Numbered from the stretch's first letter, positions 8,121-17,787 are shown. The stretch: 64,000 nt of DNA from UBA9214 sp964443845 (GCA_964443845.1 CAYUFA010000009.1:1-64000), one strand, 5' to 3'. The notes: generated by a model not told the origin, from the sequence alone. Made by a program: numbers and translations.

Positions 8121-8837
8121 ATGTCCACATCCATCGGTATCCTCATCATCGGTTCCCTGTACTGGGATGAGCGTGAGCACCGCACATCCTGGCGTGAGCG
8201 GCGGCTGCGCACCGAAGATGCGGTGCGGGTCCGGGTGCCGATACGATACGGGCGCCGTTCCGAAACCCGGGGTAACAGTTATACAATGGTGTACTCGGGC
8301 GAACTCGGCACCTCGGATGACACGCTGGGCGTTGCCTGGGTGGTCCCATGCCGGCGGCCGGTCCGGTCTGCAGGTGATCTGTTCGCAGAGGCCGAAGCCT
8401 TGTGGGCGGCCGAACAACCTCCCGATTCCCGTTGCGGCGGCATCGCTTCGGACTGGGGAGGTGCAGCCATCGTCCGGAATCCCGGTTGTCTCCTGGAGCC
8501 GACGATCCAGGAAGCCTGGGAAGCGCGGGTGGCCGCCGAACAGACCTGCGGCCTGCTGCCTCATGCCGGCAAAGGGGAGCCCCCCGTCGATGCCGCCGGA
8601 ATACTGAACATTGCCTGGCCGGCCGGCGCCCCGCCTGAATTTTCCGTACTGCTGGCTGCCGTGACCGCCCCGACACTCCGCGCGGGAAGATACCCGTCCG
8701 TGGAGCAGATCGTCGAGGGGTGGACAACGGCACAGGGCAGCAAGCACCGGAATTACTTCGTCAACAACCGCAAGCACGGAATCCGGACCTTCCAGGACGA
8801 AGCGATCGCCCAGCGGCTCGGTGGTGGTTCCGCCTGA
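8121..8837 (+). CDS. Hypothetical protein
   Basis: A 238-residue soluble protein that I cannot assign. It begins with a hydrophobic strand IGILIIGSLYWDE, loosely like the first strand of gamma-glutamylcyclotransferase-like folds, but the catalytic Glu of that family cannot be placed. It has a Pro/Gly-rich middle and a conserved-looking C terminus (SKHRNYFVNNRKHGIRTFQD). No signal peptide or membrane segment. The start at ATG 8121 is preferred since the protein-like composition starts there; the frame stays open 57 bases upstream. The surrounding genes are unrelated. Confidence 0.6.
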   Translation: MSTSIGILIIGSLYWDEREHRTSWRERRLRTEDAVRVRVPIRYGRRSETRGNSYTMVYSGELGTSDDTLGVAWVVPCRRPVRSAGDLFAEAEALWAAEQPPDSRCGGIASDWGGAAIVRNPGCLLEPTIQEAWEARVAAEQTCGLLPHAGKGEPPVDAAGILNIAWPAGAPPEFSVLLAAVTAPTLRAGRYPSVEQIVEGWTTAQGSKHRNYFVNNRKHGIRTFQDEAIAQRLGGGSA

Positions 8838-9151
8838 CCTCATTCCGCGTTCGCGTTTGTCTCGTCGGGCGTGAGAATGGCTTCGGGAACGCCTGACATC
8901 GACGGTGGTCACACGATGCACAGCCGCTGTGGAAGGGTTCGCCGGAATTCAGTCCGGGAGACCGTAACATCGTTAAGGCAACCCGGAACAGGGCATCAGG
9001 TAATATCCGGTGTGCGGACCTGTCCAGGCAGATGACCGAACCCATGGACAGTCTGCAATCGATTCAGCGCAGGGTGGCTGCGTCAGGGGGGGTGGCGCAG
9101 GGTGCCGGCACGATACCGGTCAATGACAGATCAACAAGACAGAGGAAAGCC
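8838..9151. other. Intergenic region without recognised feature
   Basis: About 310 bases between the hypothetical gene and the O-methyltransferase gene. The frame of the latter stays open back to 9032, but the ribosome site just before 9152 argues that this is not translated. I see no RNA gene, repeat or convincing promoter. Confidence 0.4.
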
Positions 9152-10177
9152 ATGCACGAGCCACTCGATCCTTCCTATATCATGCAGACCGCGACCGCCT
9201 TCTGGGCGTCGAAAGTCCTGTTGACCGCGGTGGAACTGGAAGTATTCTCCACCCTGGGAGACGGTAACCTGACCGCAACGCAACTCGGCGCCACCCTGGG
9301 GCTGCATCCCCGCGGGATCTACGATTTTTTTGATGCACTCGTGGCCCTGAAGTTTCTGGAGCGGGATGGAGACGGCCCGGAAGGGAAATACAGAAACACG
9401 CCCCAGACAGCGGCGTTTCTGAACAGGAACAGCCCTGCGTATATCGGTGGCCTGCCGGAGATGCTGAATTCCCGCCTGTTCGGGTTCTGGAACGAACTCG
9501 GCACGGCCCTGAAAACCGGCAGACCGCAGAATGAAACCCGGCATGGCGGCAAGTCGGTCTTCGAGGAGCTGTACGGGAACCAGGCCTCCCTGGGCGAGTT
9601 TCTCGATGCCATGACCGGATTCCAGGCGGCCAACTTCACTGCGCTGGCGGAGAAGTTCGACTTCACGAAATACCGCACGGTCGGCGACGTGGGTGGCGCC
9701 CTGGCGCTGCTGTCCCGGATCATCGCTGCACGCCACCCGCACCTCACGTTCACCAGTTTCGACCTCCCGCCGGTGAAGCCGCTTGCGCAGGAGAAGATCA
9801 GGGCAGCGGGCATGGAAGGACGCATCACGGCGGCGGCGGGAGATTTCTTCGCGGATGACCTGCCGAAGGCGGACGTGGTCACCATGGGCAACATCCTGCA
9901 CGACTGGGATCTCGAAAAGAAAAAGATTCTGATCGGGAAGGCCTATGCGGCATTGCCGCCCGGCGGAGCATTCATCGCGATCGAAAACGTGATCGATGAT
10001 GCCCGCCGGGAAAATGCCTTCGGGTTGCTGATGTCACTCAACATGCTGATCGAGTTTGGCGATGCCTTCGACTACACCGGTGCGGATTTCCGCAACTGGT
10101 GCGGGGCTGCCGGCTTTCAACGTTTTGATCTCATCCGGCTGGCCGGTCCGACCAGTGCCGTAATTGCCTACAAGTAA
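9152..10177 (+). CDS. O-methyltransferase of the acetylserotonin/hydroxyneurosporene type
   Basis: A 341-residue SAM-dependent methyltransferase. The N-terminal part (about 1-95) is a winged-helix dimerisation domain, and the SAM site is seen in GDVGGALALLSRIIAARHPH (about 179-198), followed by the acidic turn FDLPPV and GNILHDWDLEKKKILIGKA, which places the general-base region of small-molecule O-methyltransferases. Related enzymes methylate hydroxyl groups of carotenoids, polyketides or aromatic compounds; the substrate here is unknown. The SAM loop reads DVGGALA rather than the common DVGGGxG. Start at 9152 follows AGAGGAAAGCC. A VOC-family gene follows 103 bases downstream. Confidence 0.85.
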   Translation: MHEPLDPSYIMQTATAFWASKVLLTAVELEVFSTLGDGNLTATQLGATLGLHPRGIYDFFDALVALKFLERDGDGPEGKYRNTPQTAAFLNRNSPAYIGGLPEMLNSRLFGFWNELGTALKTGRPQNETRHGGKSVFEELYGNQASLGEFLDAMTGFQAANFTALAEKFDFTKYRTVGDVGGALALLSRIIAARHPHLTFTSFDLPPVKPLAQEKIRAAGMEGRITAAAGDFFADDLPKADVVTMGNILHDWDLEKKKILIGKAYAALPPGGAFIAIENVIDDARRENAFGLLMSLNMLIEFGDAFDYTGADFRNWCGAAGFQRFDLIRLAGPTSAVIAYK

Positions 10178-10280
10178 GGTAACCGCCGCTCCGGCCGCAG
10201 CGGCGACGCCACGGGGAGTGACCGGCAGGAGCGTTACAATACCGGGCAACCTTGCAGATAACCGTCGACAGGGGTGATCA

Positions 10281-10829
10281 GTGCGACTGCGGGGCCTTCA
10301 TCATGTGGAGCTTTCGGTGCTCGACTATCCGGCATCGCTGGCCTTTTTCGACAGGATGTTCGGCTGGCTCGGCTACAAGAGCTTCTGGACGCTGGATATC
10401 GGCTACCGGTCGACCTATTACATGGCGCGCTTTCCCTTCCCGCACAGCTATATCGGCATTCAGCCGGCACGCAGCGGCAAGCGGCTGAATCCTGCGGACC
10501 AGGCCACGGGCATACACCACGTGGCGCTCTGGGCGCGCAGTCGCAGGGAAGTTGACGAGTTTCATGCCGGGTTCCTGCTGCCCAACCAGGTGCCGGTGAC
10601 GGACCCCCCGTCGGAATACCCGGTGTACACCCCGGGCTACTACGCGGTCTTCTTCGATGACCCGATCACGGGCATTCACTTCGAGCTCAGCCACACGCCG
10701 TTCCTGCCGTCGCCGTCCAGCGTGCTGCGCTGGCTGCGCGCACTGCAGCACGCGCGCACGGAACATCCGGAATGGAAGTCTGCACCCTGGAAGGAGGCCA
10801 TGCGCCAACTGCCACCGAGAGAACGGTGA
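10281..10829 (+). CDS. VOC (glyoxalase/bleomycin-resistance) family protein
   Basis: A 182-residue protein with the two beta-alpha-beta-beta-beta units of the vicinal-oxygen-chelate fold: LRGLHHVELSVLDYPASLAF at the start, then GIHHVALWARSRREVDEFH (about 77-95) and a final strand FFDDPITGIHFELSH. The His in LHHVEL, the His in GIHHVALW and the Glu in HFELSH are placed as metal ligands. Such proteins act as isomerases, dioxygenases or drug-binding proteins; no substrate can be named. Translation starts with GTG at 10281. It follows the O-methyltransferase gene on the same strand but with a 103-bp gap. Confidence 0.85.
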   Translation: MRLRGLHHVELSVLDYPASLAFFDRMFGWLGYKSFWTLDIGYRSTYYMARFPFPHSYIGIQPARSGKRLNPADQATGIHHVALWARSRREVDEFHAGFLLPNQVPVTDPPSEYPVYTPGYYAVFFDDPITGIHFELSHTPFLPSPSSVLRWLRALQHARTEHPEWKSAPWKEAMRQLPPRER

Positions 10830-11110
10830 ATGCCCGGGCGGGTTGCGCCCGCGGAGTCCGGCTGGCCGGGCAACCGAACGGGCACCGGGAAGCTATAGTT
10901 ACTGCACTGGCGGTATTCCGTCGCCGGTATGCTGGCCCTGCGATGACTGGCCCGGATCACGCGAATCGAGGCGGGAGTATCCAGGTCCGGCGGCACGGCG
11001 GCTTGGCGGTCGCCAGTCCGGGCCCGGCCTGCGCCTTGATCTGATCGGCGCGCACGGCCGGTTCGACGGCTGTGCCCGTTGCACAGGAACGACAACGAGG
11101 AGAAACCGGT

Positions 11111-11692
11111 ATGTCAGGATTTGGTATTTTCAATGAGAAGGATATCGATGGCCGCTGGTGGATATTTGCACGGCAACAGAAGGACATGTCCTGTGGGCCA
11201 GCGTGCGTGAAGATTGCGAAAGAACTGTATCACAACCGGGCCATCGGTGAGGAAGCGATACGCGGACTCGTGGGCATGCAGTATTCGGGCACGTCGAATA
11301 CCGGGGAAACGCTGTTGCAGGCGGCAGCGGTGAGCGATGCCAGGTGGCGGTTGTACGGCGCGATCGAGGACATGGTGCTGCCCGCGGTCAGGCATCAGCC
11401 GCTGGCCATTCCGCAGGCATATTTCGCGCAGGGTATACAGCCGCTGCGCTATGCGTCCCGGAACAGCCCGGCGATCCTCGGTTTCAACTGGGAGACCGGC
11501 GGCGGACATTTCGTGGTATGTGTCGGTCCGACGCGAACCGATCCGTCATTGTTCGTCATCCTGGATCCGGAAGCAGGCCTGCAGTACCTGTCGGCCGATG
11601 AGGCGGTCGGCTACACGTTCTACTATAGTCCTGCTGCTGCGTACGGTCGCCGGGGACAGATTGATCCGCGCGGTTACATCGTGACCAGCTGA
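11111..11692 (+). CDS. C39-like papain-fold cysteine protease
   Basis: A 193-residue protein with the signature of peptidase family C39-like domains: QKDMSCGPACVKIA with candidate nucleophile Cys28, a GGGHFVVCVG block with His133, and ILDPEAG with Asp152, in the order Cys-His-Asp. Family C39 domains cleave double-glycine leader peptides when fused to ABC transporters; stand-alone forms are often involved in peptide maturation or in toxins. There is no transporter, bacteriocin or leader-peptide gene beside it and no signal peptide, so its substrate is unknown. The start at 11111 follows GAGGAGAAACCGGT. Confidence 0.7.
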   Translation: MSGFGIFNEKDIDGRWWIFARQQKDMSCGPACVKIAKELYHNRAIGEEAIRGLVGMQYSGTSNTGETLLQAAAVSDARWRLYGAIEDMVLPAVRHQPLAIPQAYFAQGIQPLRYASRNSPAILGFNWETGGGHFVVCVGPTRTDPSLFVILDPEAGLQYLSADEAVGYTFYYSPAAAYGRRGQIDPRGYIVTS

Positions 11693-11869
11693 CCGGCCGT
11701 GATGCGCGGACAGTCCGGCGCACGATCCGCGGCGGCAGGCGGGCGCAGGCACGGGATGCGGATGTCCGGCGCTGCACTGGTTGCGGAGCGGTGACCGCGC
11801 TGCAGTGCCGTGTTTTTGTGATACGGTTATGCAGGGCTGCCGGTCAGGCATGGACACAGGGAATTGGTT

Positions 11870-12178
11870 ATGGAAGAACTGGAAGTGACCTGGCTGCGTG
11901 CCGCCACGGTCTGGTGGAGCATATTCTGGCGCAGCTTCGTGATTGCCCTGGTAGCCGGGGCCGCAGCCGGGTTTGTCATCGGTATTGCGCTGGCGTCAAT
12001 CGGCAGGGGGGACCTGGTCGAGTACTGGGGACGGCTGATCGGCGTGGTGGTCGCCGTGCCGGCCGGTGTCTGGGCGGTCAAGACCGTGCTGGGGAAGGAG
12101 TATCGCCAGTTCCGCATTGCCCTGGTTCCCTCCGCGGAGGCGCGGCTGGAAAAGGTGGTGCGTGACAACGGGGCCTGA
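11870..12178 (+). CDS. Small two-helix membrane protein
   Basis: A 102-residue protein with two membrane helices (about 20-44 and 57-74) and a charged C terminus (KEYRQFRIALVPSAEARLEK). No family is recognised. ATG 11870 is taken as the start; a TTG two codons upstream is also open. It lies between the C39-like protease and a methyltransferase with gaps of 177 and 36 bases, so it could be co-transcribed with the methyltransferase. Function unknown. Confidence 0.6.
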   Translation: MEELEVTWLRAATVWWSIFWRSFVIALVAGAAAGFVIGIALASIGRGDLVEYWGRLIGVVVAVPAGVWAVKTVLGKEYRQFRIALVPSAEARLEKVVRDNGA

Positions 12179-12214
12179 CGGGCACTGCACCCGCGCCTGA
12201 GTACACGACCAGCA

Positions 12215-12988
12215 ATGTCTTCGTCAAACAACCAGCACTGGGACCCGGAGCAATATGCGAAGCACGCAGGTTTCGTCCCGGAACTGGGCCTGCCCGTCGT
12301 CGAGTGGCTCGCCCCGCAAGCGGGCGAACGGATCCTGGATCTGGGATGCGGGGACGGGACGCTTTCTCTCCGGCTGCTCGAGTCGGGCTGCACGCTCGTG
12401 GCTGTCGATTCCAGTGCAGAGATGATTGCAGCGGCCAGATCCCGCGGGCTGGATGCCCGTGTTGCCGATGGACATTCACTCCCGTTCGGGGACGAGTTCG
12501 ACGCCGTGTTCACCAATGCCGCATTGCACTGGATGACCGAGCCGGAGCGGGTCATTACCGGTGTCTGGCGTGCGCTGAAACCCGGCGGGCGCTTTGTCGG
12601 TGAATTCGGGGGCTACGGTAATGTGGCCACCATGGTCGCTGCGCTCGACACGGCGCTGCGCGCGCGCGGGAAAGCGGTCGCCGCTCCCTGGTATTTCCCG
12701 CGCGCCGCAGAATACACCCTGCTGCTGCAGGCGGGTGGCTTCCTGGTAGCACGCATGGAACTCATCCCTCGTCCCACGCAGTTGCCGGGCGGGATGGGCG
12801 GGTGGCTGGAGACGTTTGCCGGGCCCTATCTATCGGTGCTTGCCCCGGACGAGAGACCGGGTTTTCTGGCCGGGGTGGTGGAGGCACTGCGCGCGGCGCG
12901 CTGCACTGCGGACGGCACCTGGACGGCGGACTATGTACGCCTGCGGTTTTGCGCGGCGAAACCGGGCCTGGCGGACACGCGAGGATGA
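12215..12988 (+). CDS. Class I SAM-dependent methyltransferase
   Basis: A 257-residue protein with an N-terminal Rossmann methyltransferase domain: motif I ILDLGCGDGTLSLRL (about 40-54), the acidic residue after strand 2 in LVAVDSSAEM, and motif DAVFTNAALHWM (about 94-105). It resembles the trans-aconitate methyltransferase/UbiE-like group that methylates small molecules. The C-terminal part contains a long helix region. Its stop codon overlaps the start of the next gene (ATGA at 12985-12988), so the two are translationally coupled. Substrate unknown. Confidence 0.85.
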   Translation: MSSSNNQHWDPEQYAKHAGFVPELGLPVVEWLAPQAGERILDLGCGDGTLSLRLLESGCTLVAVDSSAEMIAAARSRGLDARVADGHSLPFGDEFDAVFTNAALHWMTEPERVITGVWRALKPGGRFVGEFGGYGNVATMVAALDTALRARGKAVAAPWYFPRAAEYTLLLQAGGFLVARMELIPRPTQLPGGMGGWLETFAGPYLSVLAPDERPGFLAGVVEALRAARCTADGTWTADYVRLRFCAAKPGLADTRG

Positions 12989-13542
12989 CTGCGGGGATGA
13001 GGCAGGGCTGCCTGGCAATGCTGTTCGTAGGGTGGCTCTTTCCCGGACTGGCGACTGCCGGCGGGAACGATTCCATACCCCGGGATGTGGACAGGGTGCT
13101 TTGGGAGCATCAGAACTGGGAGTCGAACGGAGGGTACCGGCGGCTGACCCTGTGGAACGACGGACGCTCGGAAGTCGAGGTGGTGCCACTTGCGAGGGTT
13201 CCGGCGGGCGCGCCCGAACTGCTGCCGAAGGCGGGCTGGACAGTGGTACAGGAGACCCACCGCATCCGCTTCGTGCGCCGGAACGTCTATCCGCCCGAGG
13301 TGGTGCAGGCAAAACTGCGGGCTGCGGTCAATGCCGGCATTCTGCAACTCGAATCGTTCCGGGCCGGTTATCTGGACGGCAGTGGCACACGCGTCGTCGT
13401 GCGGGTCGCCGGCCGGGACCGGGAAACCGTCCTCCCGATGTTCGGGGATGCCGACAGGAAGACCGTCAATTATCAACGCTTCGTGGCCGTGTCGAAGGTC
13501 CTGGACGGGTTCGATGCAGATGCCTTCGAGGTTGCAAAATGA
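12985..13542 (+). CDS. Hypothetical exported protein
   Basis: A 185-residue protein with a signal peptide (hydrophobic core around residues 9-22, ending LATAGG). The mature part has a repeated valine-rich beta character (EVEVVPLARVPAG, TRVVVRVAGRDRETVLPMFG) and no recognised domain. It is probably periplasmic. It overlaps the upstream methyltransferase gene by four bases, which suggests joint expression, but a functional link between a cytoplasmic methyltransferase and an exported protein is not evident. An alternative start at 12997 would shorten the signal peptide. Confidence 0.6.
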   Translation: MTAGMRQGCLAMLFVGWLFPGLATAGGNDSIPRDVDRVLWEHQNWESNGGYRRLTLWNDGRSEVEVVPLARVPAGAPELLPKAGWTVVQETHRIRFVRRNVYPPEVVQAKLRAAVNAGILQLESFRAGYLDGSGTRVVVRVAGRDRETVLPMFGDADRKTVNYQRFVAVSKVLDGFDADAFEVAK

Positions 13543-13810
13543 GCGCAACCCGCCACGGCGCAGCGGCCGGTGTGGCAGGGTGTTGCCCCTGACCGGTGCA
13601 CCGTGCCTGCGCGGCGTGCAGGTGTGTTGCCAGCGTTGATCCGTATCCATCCGGTCCGCCAGTGCAGGAGTTTTTTTTAGGGGAGATCGGCGCATAATAG
13701 CCGTCTCCGTGGGGGGTACGGCCGCTGGCCGGGCCTGCCCCGGGGCACCGGCGCAACAGGTGACCGATGCCCTGTCATCAACGACCATATAACGAATCCG
13801 GAGGAGCAAC

Positions 13811-14407
13811 ATGTCAACGACCCTGACACTCTACAGAGGTGAAAAAAACAACTGGTGGCCGGCGCCGGAAATCAGGTTGATGAGCGGGATGACGCTGTAC
13901 GAGCCCTGGCCCGGCAAAACCGTGCCGATCCTCTGGGAACAACTCCGGCAGGAAGTCAGTACGCAGCTCGGCCTTTCGCTGCAGGCCAAGACCGCCGCCT
14001 ATGCCCAGTACCTGCGGGCAACGGGGCACCCGTTTGCCCTGGCCACGGCATGGACGAACGTCGGTTCTTTTACATCGGATTACAATTACATCATCAAGAT
14101 CCCCAATGCATACCTGTTTTACTGGGGGGGCACGAAGACATCGCCGGATATCGGTGAGGCGGTCCCCTCCAGCGAGTACGACAGCGTCACCGGGGATTTC
14201 ATCGTGCTCAATTCACCGACGGTGAACGGTTCCACCGTGCTCGGTTTCGGCCACAAGACCGCCACCAGGGAAATCACGTTTTTTCACGATATGCCGCTCA
14301 AATACATCGACTCCGTCAACGGCAAGCCGACCTCGACCCTGAAGCTCAAGAGCTCTGGTGACCTGTCGTTCGATGAAAAGGTCAAATACCGGAAGTTTCT
14401 CCGCTGA
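13811..14407 (+). CDS. Hypothetical protein
   Basis: A 198-residue protein rich in Thr, Ser, Tyr and Trp, with no signal peptide or membrane segment and no family that I recognise. Segments such as WWPAPEIRLMSGMTLYEPW and NYIIKIPNAYLFYWGG look like a compact beta fold. The start is well supported by GGAGGAGCAAC before ATG 13811. The gene is convergent with hypE (132 bases apart), so it is not part of the hydrogenase locus by direction. Function unknown. Confidence 0.65.
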   Translation: MSTTLTLYRGEKNNWWPAPEIRLMSGMTLYEPWPGKTVPILWEQLRQEVSTQLGLSLQAKTAAYAQYLRATGHPFALATAWTNVGSFTSDYNYIIKIPNAYLFYWGGTKTSPDIGEAVPSSEYDSVTGDFIVLNSPTVNGSTVLGFGHKTATREITFFHDMPLKYIDSVNGKPTSTLKLKSSGDLSFDEKVKYRKFLR

Positions 14408-14539
14408 AGCAGCCGCGCGGTGAGGCCCCTGGCTGTGTTGCGGCTCGCGCCTGGAGCGACGGCTACAGTACGCTCGCCGCGCCGTGCCAGGAATCAAACA
14501 TCGCCGCGGTCGCGGCCGCGGGGAATTATGAGGTAGGTT

Positions 14540-15544
14540 CTAGCAGATCCGCGGCAGCGGATCGTCCTCCAGCTCTTCCAGGATGCGTTCGCCGCCGAGT
14601 GCGGTATGCAGCAGTACGTGCCGGTGCCGGTCCGCCAGCTGACCGATGATCCCGGCAGCGTGTCCCTGCGGCAGGCTGCGCCAGCGTTCCAGCAGGGGTG
14701 CCGCGTCCGCCTCGCTCACCACGGCAACGACGCGGCCCTCGCAGGCAAGGTAGAGCGGGTCGTAGCCGAGCATGTCGCACACCCCCAGCACGGTATCACG
14801 GATCGGCACGGCCTCCTGCTGCAGTGTTACGCCCAGGCCGGTGGCACGGCGGATCTCGTGGCACACGGTGGCGAGCCCGCCGCGCGTCGGATCGCGCATG
14901 AAGCGCAGCCCGGGAAAGTCCAGTGCGCTGCGCGTGAACGGCAGCACGCTGGCCGCGTCCGAGAGGAGGTCGCCGTGCAGCTCGAAGGCCTCGCGCGCCA
15001 GCATGACGGCGATGCCGTGGTCGCCAACGGGCCCGCTTACCAGCAGCACGTCGCCGGAGCGGATGCGGTCAAGCCCGACGTGGTGCGGGTGCCGGATGCC
15101 GATGCCGGTTGTGGCGAGGTAAAGCCCGCCGCCTTCGCCACGGCGTACGACCTTGGTGTCACCCGCGACCACCTGCACGTCACACTCACGTGCCGCGGCG
15201 GCAAGGCTGCGGATGATGCGATCGAGGGTCGCGACCTCCAGGCCTTCCTCGATGAAGGCGTTGAGGCTGAGGTAGCGCGGCGTGGCGCCAGCCACGGCGA
15301 GGTCGTTGCAGGTGCCGTGGATGGCGAGCGAGCCGATGTTGCCGCCGGGAAATTCCAGCGGCTGCACCGTGAAGCCGTCCGTGGTGAACATCAGTCCGCC
15401 GCCATCGAGGGCCAGTGGCACGGCATCGGCCTGCACGTCGAGTCCGGGATTGGCGAGGTGGCGCGCGAAGATGTCCTCGACCAGCTCGCGCATGAAGCGT
15501 CCCCCGTTGCCGTGCGCGAGCGAGATGTGGGTGTCCTGCATCAT
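14540..15544 (-). CDS. hypE: Carbamoyl dehydratase HypE (hydrogenase maturation)
   Basis: A 334-residue protein of the PurM-like ATP-binding family. HypE receives a carbamoyl group from HypF on its C-terminal cysteine and dehydrates it, using ATP, to the thiocyanate that supplies the CN ligands of the NiFe site. The C-terminal sequence DPLPRIC with the essential terminal Cys is present, as are the ATP-binding stretches DGFTVQPLEFPGGNIG, NDLAVAGA and MRDPTRGG. The start may be ATG 15544 or 15541; the former overlaps the hypF stop codon (coupled translation). It is the last gene of the leftward hypCABDFE operon. Confidence 0.96.
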   Translation of the reverse strand: MMQDTHISLAHGNGGRFMRELVEDIFARHLANPGLDVQADAVPLALDGGGLMFTTDGFTVQPLEFPGGNIGSLAIHGTCNDLAVAGATPRYLSLNAFIEEGLEVATLDRIIRSLAAAARECDVQVVAGDTKVVRRGEGGGLYLATTGIGIRHPHHVGLDRIRSGDVLLVSGPVGDHGIAVMLAREAFELHGDLLSDAASVLPFTRSALDFPGLRFMRDPTRGGLATVCHEIRRATGLGVTLQQEAVPIRDTVLGVCDMLGYDPLYLACEGRVVAVVSEADAAPLLERWRSLPQGHAAGIIGQLADRHRHVLLHTALGGERILEELEDDPLPRIC

Positions 15545-17787
15545 CCTGCGTTCTGGTGCCTGACTGCGTATTCGACCGCCTGCCCGAAACACAGCCCGGC
15601 GTCGTTGACCGGGACCCGCTCCGGCAATGTGACCAGGAATTCCTCCTCGTGCAGGCGCCCGATGACGGCCGCGCTCAGCCTGCGGTTCTGGAAGACGCCT
15701 CCGCACAGGCCGACATGGTCGATCCCGTGTTCCCGGCGTGCCTGCTGCGCCTGGCGCAGGATGGCCTCGGCCAGGCTGGTGTGAAACATGGCCGCACGCA
15801 TGCCGACGGCCAGATGTTCGTCCAGCAGCACCGGCAGCAGGGGCGCCCAGTCACAGGTCCACAGCCCCCGTGCATCGCGCGCCAGCGGCAGTTCCAGCGC
15901 CGTGGCATCCTGATCGCTGGCGGCCTCCAGGCGCATGGGTCCCTGGCCGTCGTGGCTGGCGACGCTGCACAGGCCGGTGAGTGCCGCGGCCGCATCGAAC
16001 AGGCGTCCGGCCGCACTGGTCTGCGGGGAATTGATGCGGTTCTGCCAGGCGTGGTGCAACAGCGCGGCGTCGTGCGGGAGACCCGGCCAGTGGGTCCCGG
16101 TCTCCCAGCACAGTGCGGCGGCGCAGCGCCAGGGTTCCTGGATGGCACGTTCGCCACCGGGCAGGTGGAACGGACGCAGCGTCGCGAAGCGCTGCCAGTG
16201 TCCGGGCCAGCCCAGCAGTGCCTCGCCACCCCACAGGGTGCCATCCTCCCCGTAACCGGTACCGTCCCAGGTGAACACCAGTGACGGGTTGGTCGCGCCG
16301 GCGGCCTGCGCGGCGACTGCCGCGTGCGCATGGTGGTGGAACACGTGCGTGACCGGCAGGCCGCTGCGCGCGGCCCAGCGCGTGGCGGCGTAGCCCGGAT
16401 GGGCGTCGCAGATGACGGCCACGGCCTGCTCGCGGTACAGGGACTGGAGGTCCTGCACGCATTGCGTGAACACGCCCATGCTGCGCGGACTGTCCAGGTC
16501 GCCGATGTGCGGCGAGATCACGATGCGGTCCTGCCAGGCCAGGGCGATGGTATTTTTCTGCTGGCCGCCCAGCGCCAGCACGGGGTGCGGCAGCGTAAAG
16601 GGCAGGGTCAGTTCGAGGGGCGCGCAACCGCGGCCGGGGCGCAGCAGGCGCGGTCGATCGGCGACCTCGCGGTACACGGGGTCATCGGCGGGGCGCGCAA
16701 TCGGGCGGTTGTGATGCAGGAAGGCATCCGCGACGTGACCGAGGCGTTCCTCGACATCGAGGCATTCGGTCAGTACGGGTTCCCCGCTGAGGTTGGCCGA
16801 GGTCGCGACCAGGGCTGCGCCAAAGGCGTTCAGCAGCAGGTGGTGCAGGGGGCTGTAGGGCAGCATGACCCCGATCTCCTGCAGACCGGGCGCGATCCCG
16901 GCAGCCAGCCCGTTGCCCTCCCTTTTCCTGGCCAGCAGGATCGGCCGCTGCGGGGAAAGCAGCAGTTCGGCCTCGTCGCGTGACAGCCACACCAGGCTGC
17001 TGATGCAGTGCAGCGGGCGTGCAGCCGGTGCCGGGCAGAGGACTGCCAGCGGTTTGTCGGGGCGGCGTTTGCGCGCGCGCAGCAGGTGCACGGCCCGGTC
17101 ACTGCGGGCATCGCACATCAGGTGATAGCCGCCGATGCCCTTGACGGCCAGGATGCCCCCGGCGCGCAGCACGTCCAGGGCGGCCTGCAGTGCCACGGTA
17201 TTACCACGCAGGTGCGGCTGTCCGGCACAGTGAAACGCCAGTTCGGGTCCGCAATCGGGGCAGGCGACCGGCTCGGCGTGAAAGCGGCGGTTGTCCGGGT
17301 CGCGATACTGCGCACTGCATTCCGGACACAACGGGAAGCTGTTCATGGTGGTGTTGGCGCGGTCGTACGGGAGCTGGCGGATCAGCGTGTAGCGCGGCCC
17401 GCACTGCGTGCAGTTGATGAACGGGTAGTGGTAGCGGCAGTCGTGCGGATCTTCGAGCTCGGCGAGGCAGTCATTGCAGGTGGCGAGATCGGTCGGCAGG
17501 TGGATACTGCGCGGCCCGTGGTCGACGCTGTCGCGGATTGCGAAGCCTTGCGTCTCGATCGGCAGCGCCGCGATGCAACTGTCCAGCTGCGCGTGCGCCT
17601 GTGGCGGGGCCTGCTCGAACAGCCGGCGCATGAAGATCTGCAGGGCGTCGTGCCGGCCCTGCACGTGGATTTCGACCCGCCCGATATTGTTGCGGACCCA
17701 GCCGTTGAGGTGCAGTGACTGTGCCAGCTGGTAGACGAATGGCCGGAATCCCACGCCCTGTACCTGGCCGCCGACCTGCAGGCGCAT
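15541..17787 (-). CDS. hypF: Carbamoyltransferase HypF
   Basis: A 748-residue protein with the full HypF architecture: acylphosphatase domain (MRLQVGGQVQGVGFRPF at the start), two paired CxxC zinc fingers, a YrdC-like domain and a Kae1-like C-terminal domain with the HVFHHHAHAA metal motif and GLCGGVFQN near the end. HypF makes carbamoyl-adenylate from carbamoyl phosphate and transfers it to HypE. The frame is open another 95 codons upstream into hypD, but the start at 17787 gives the usual length and begins exactly at the acylphosphatase domain; no good ribosome site decides this. The gene overlaps hypE by four bases. Confidence 0.95.
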   Translation of the reverse strand: MRLQVGGQVQGVGFRPFVYQLAQSLHLNGWVRNNIGRVEIHVQGRHDALQIFMRRLFEQAPPQAHAQLDSCIAALPIETQGFAIRDSVDHGPRSIHLPTDLATCNDCLAELEDPHDCRYHYPFINCTQCGPRYTLIRQLPYDRANTTMNSFPLCPECSAQYRDPDNRRFHAEPVACPDCGPELAFHCAGQPHLRGNTVALQAALDVLRAGGILAVKGIGGYHLMCDARSDRAVHLLRARKRRPDKPLAVLCPAPAARPLHCISSLVWLSRDEAELLLSPQRPILLARKREGNGLAAGIAPGLQEIGVMLPYSPLHHLLLNAFGAALVATSANLSGEPVLTECLDVEERLGHVADAFLHHNRPIARPADDPVYREVADRPRLLRPGRGCAPLELTLPFTLPHPVLALGGQQKNTIALAWQDRIVISPHIGDLDSPRSMGVFTQCVQDLQSLYREQAVAVICDAHPGYAATRWAARSGLPVTHVFHHHAHAAVAAQAAGATNPSLVFTWDGTGYGEDGTLWGGEALLGWPGHWQRFATLRPFHLPGGERAIQEPWRCAAALCWETGTHWPGLPHDAALLHHAWQNRINSPQTSAAGRLFDAAAALTGLCSVASHDGQGPMRLEAASDQDATALELPLARDARGLWTCDWAPLLPVLLDEHLAVGMRAAMFHTSLAEAILRQAQQARREHGIDHVGLCGGVFQNRRLSAAVIGRLHEEEFLVTLPERVPVNDAGLCFGQAVEYAVRHQNAG

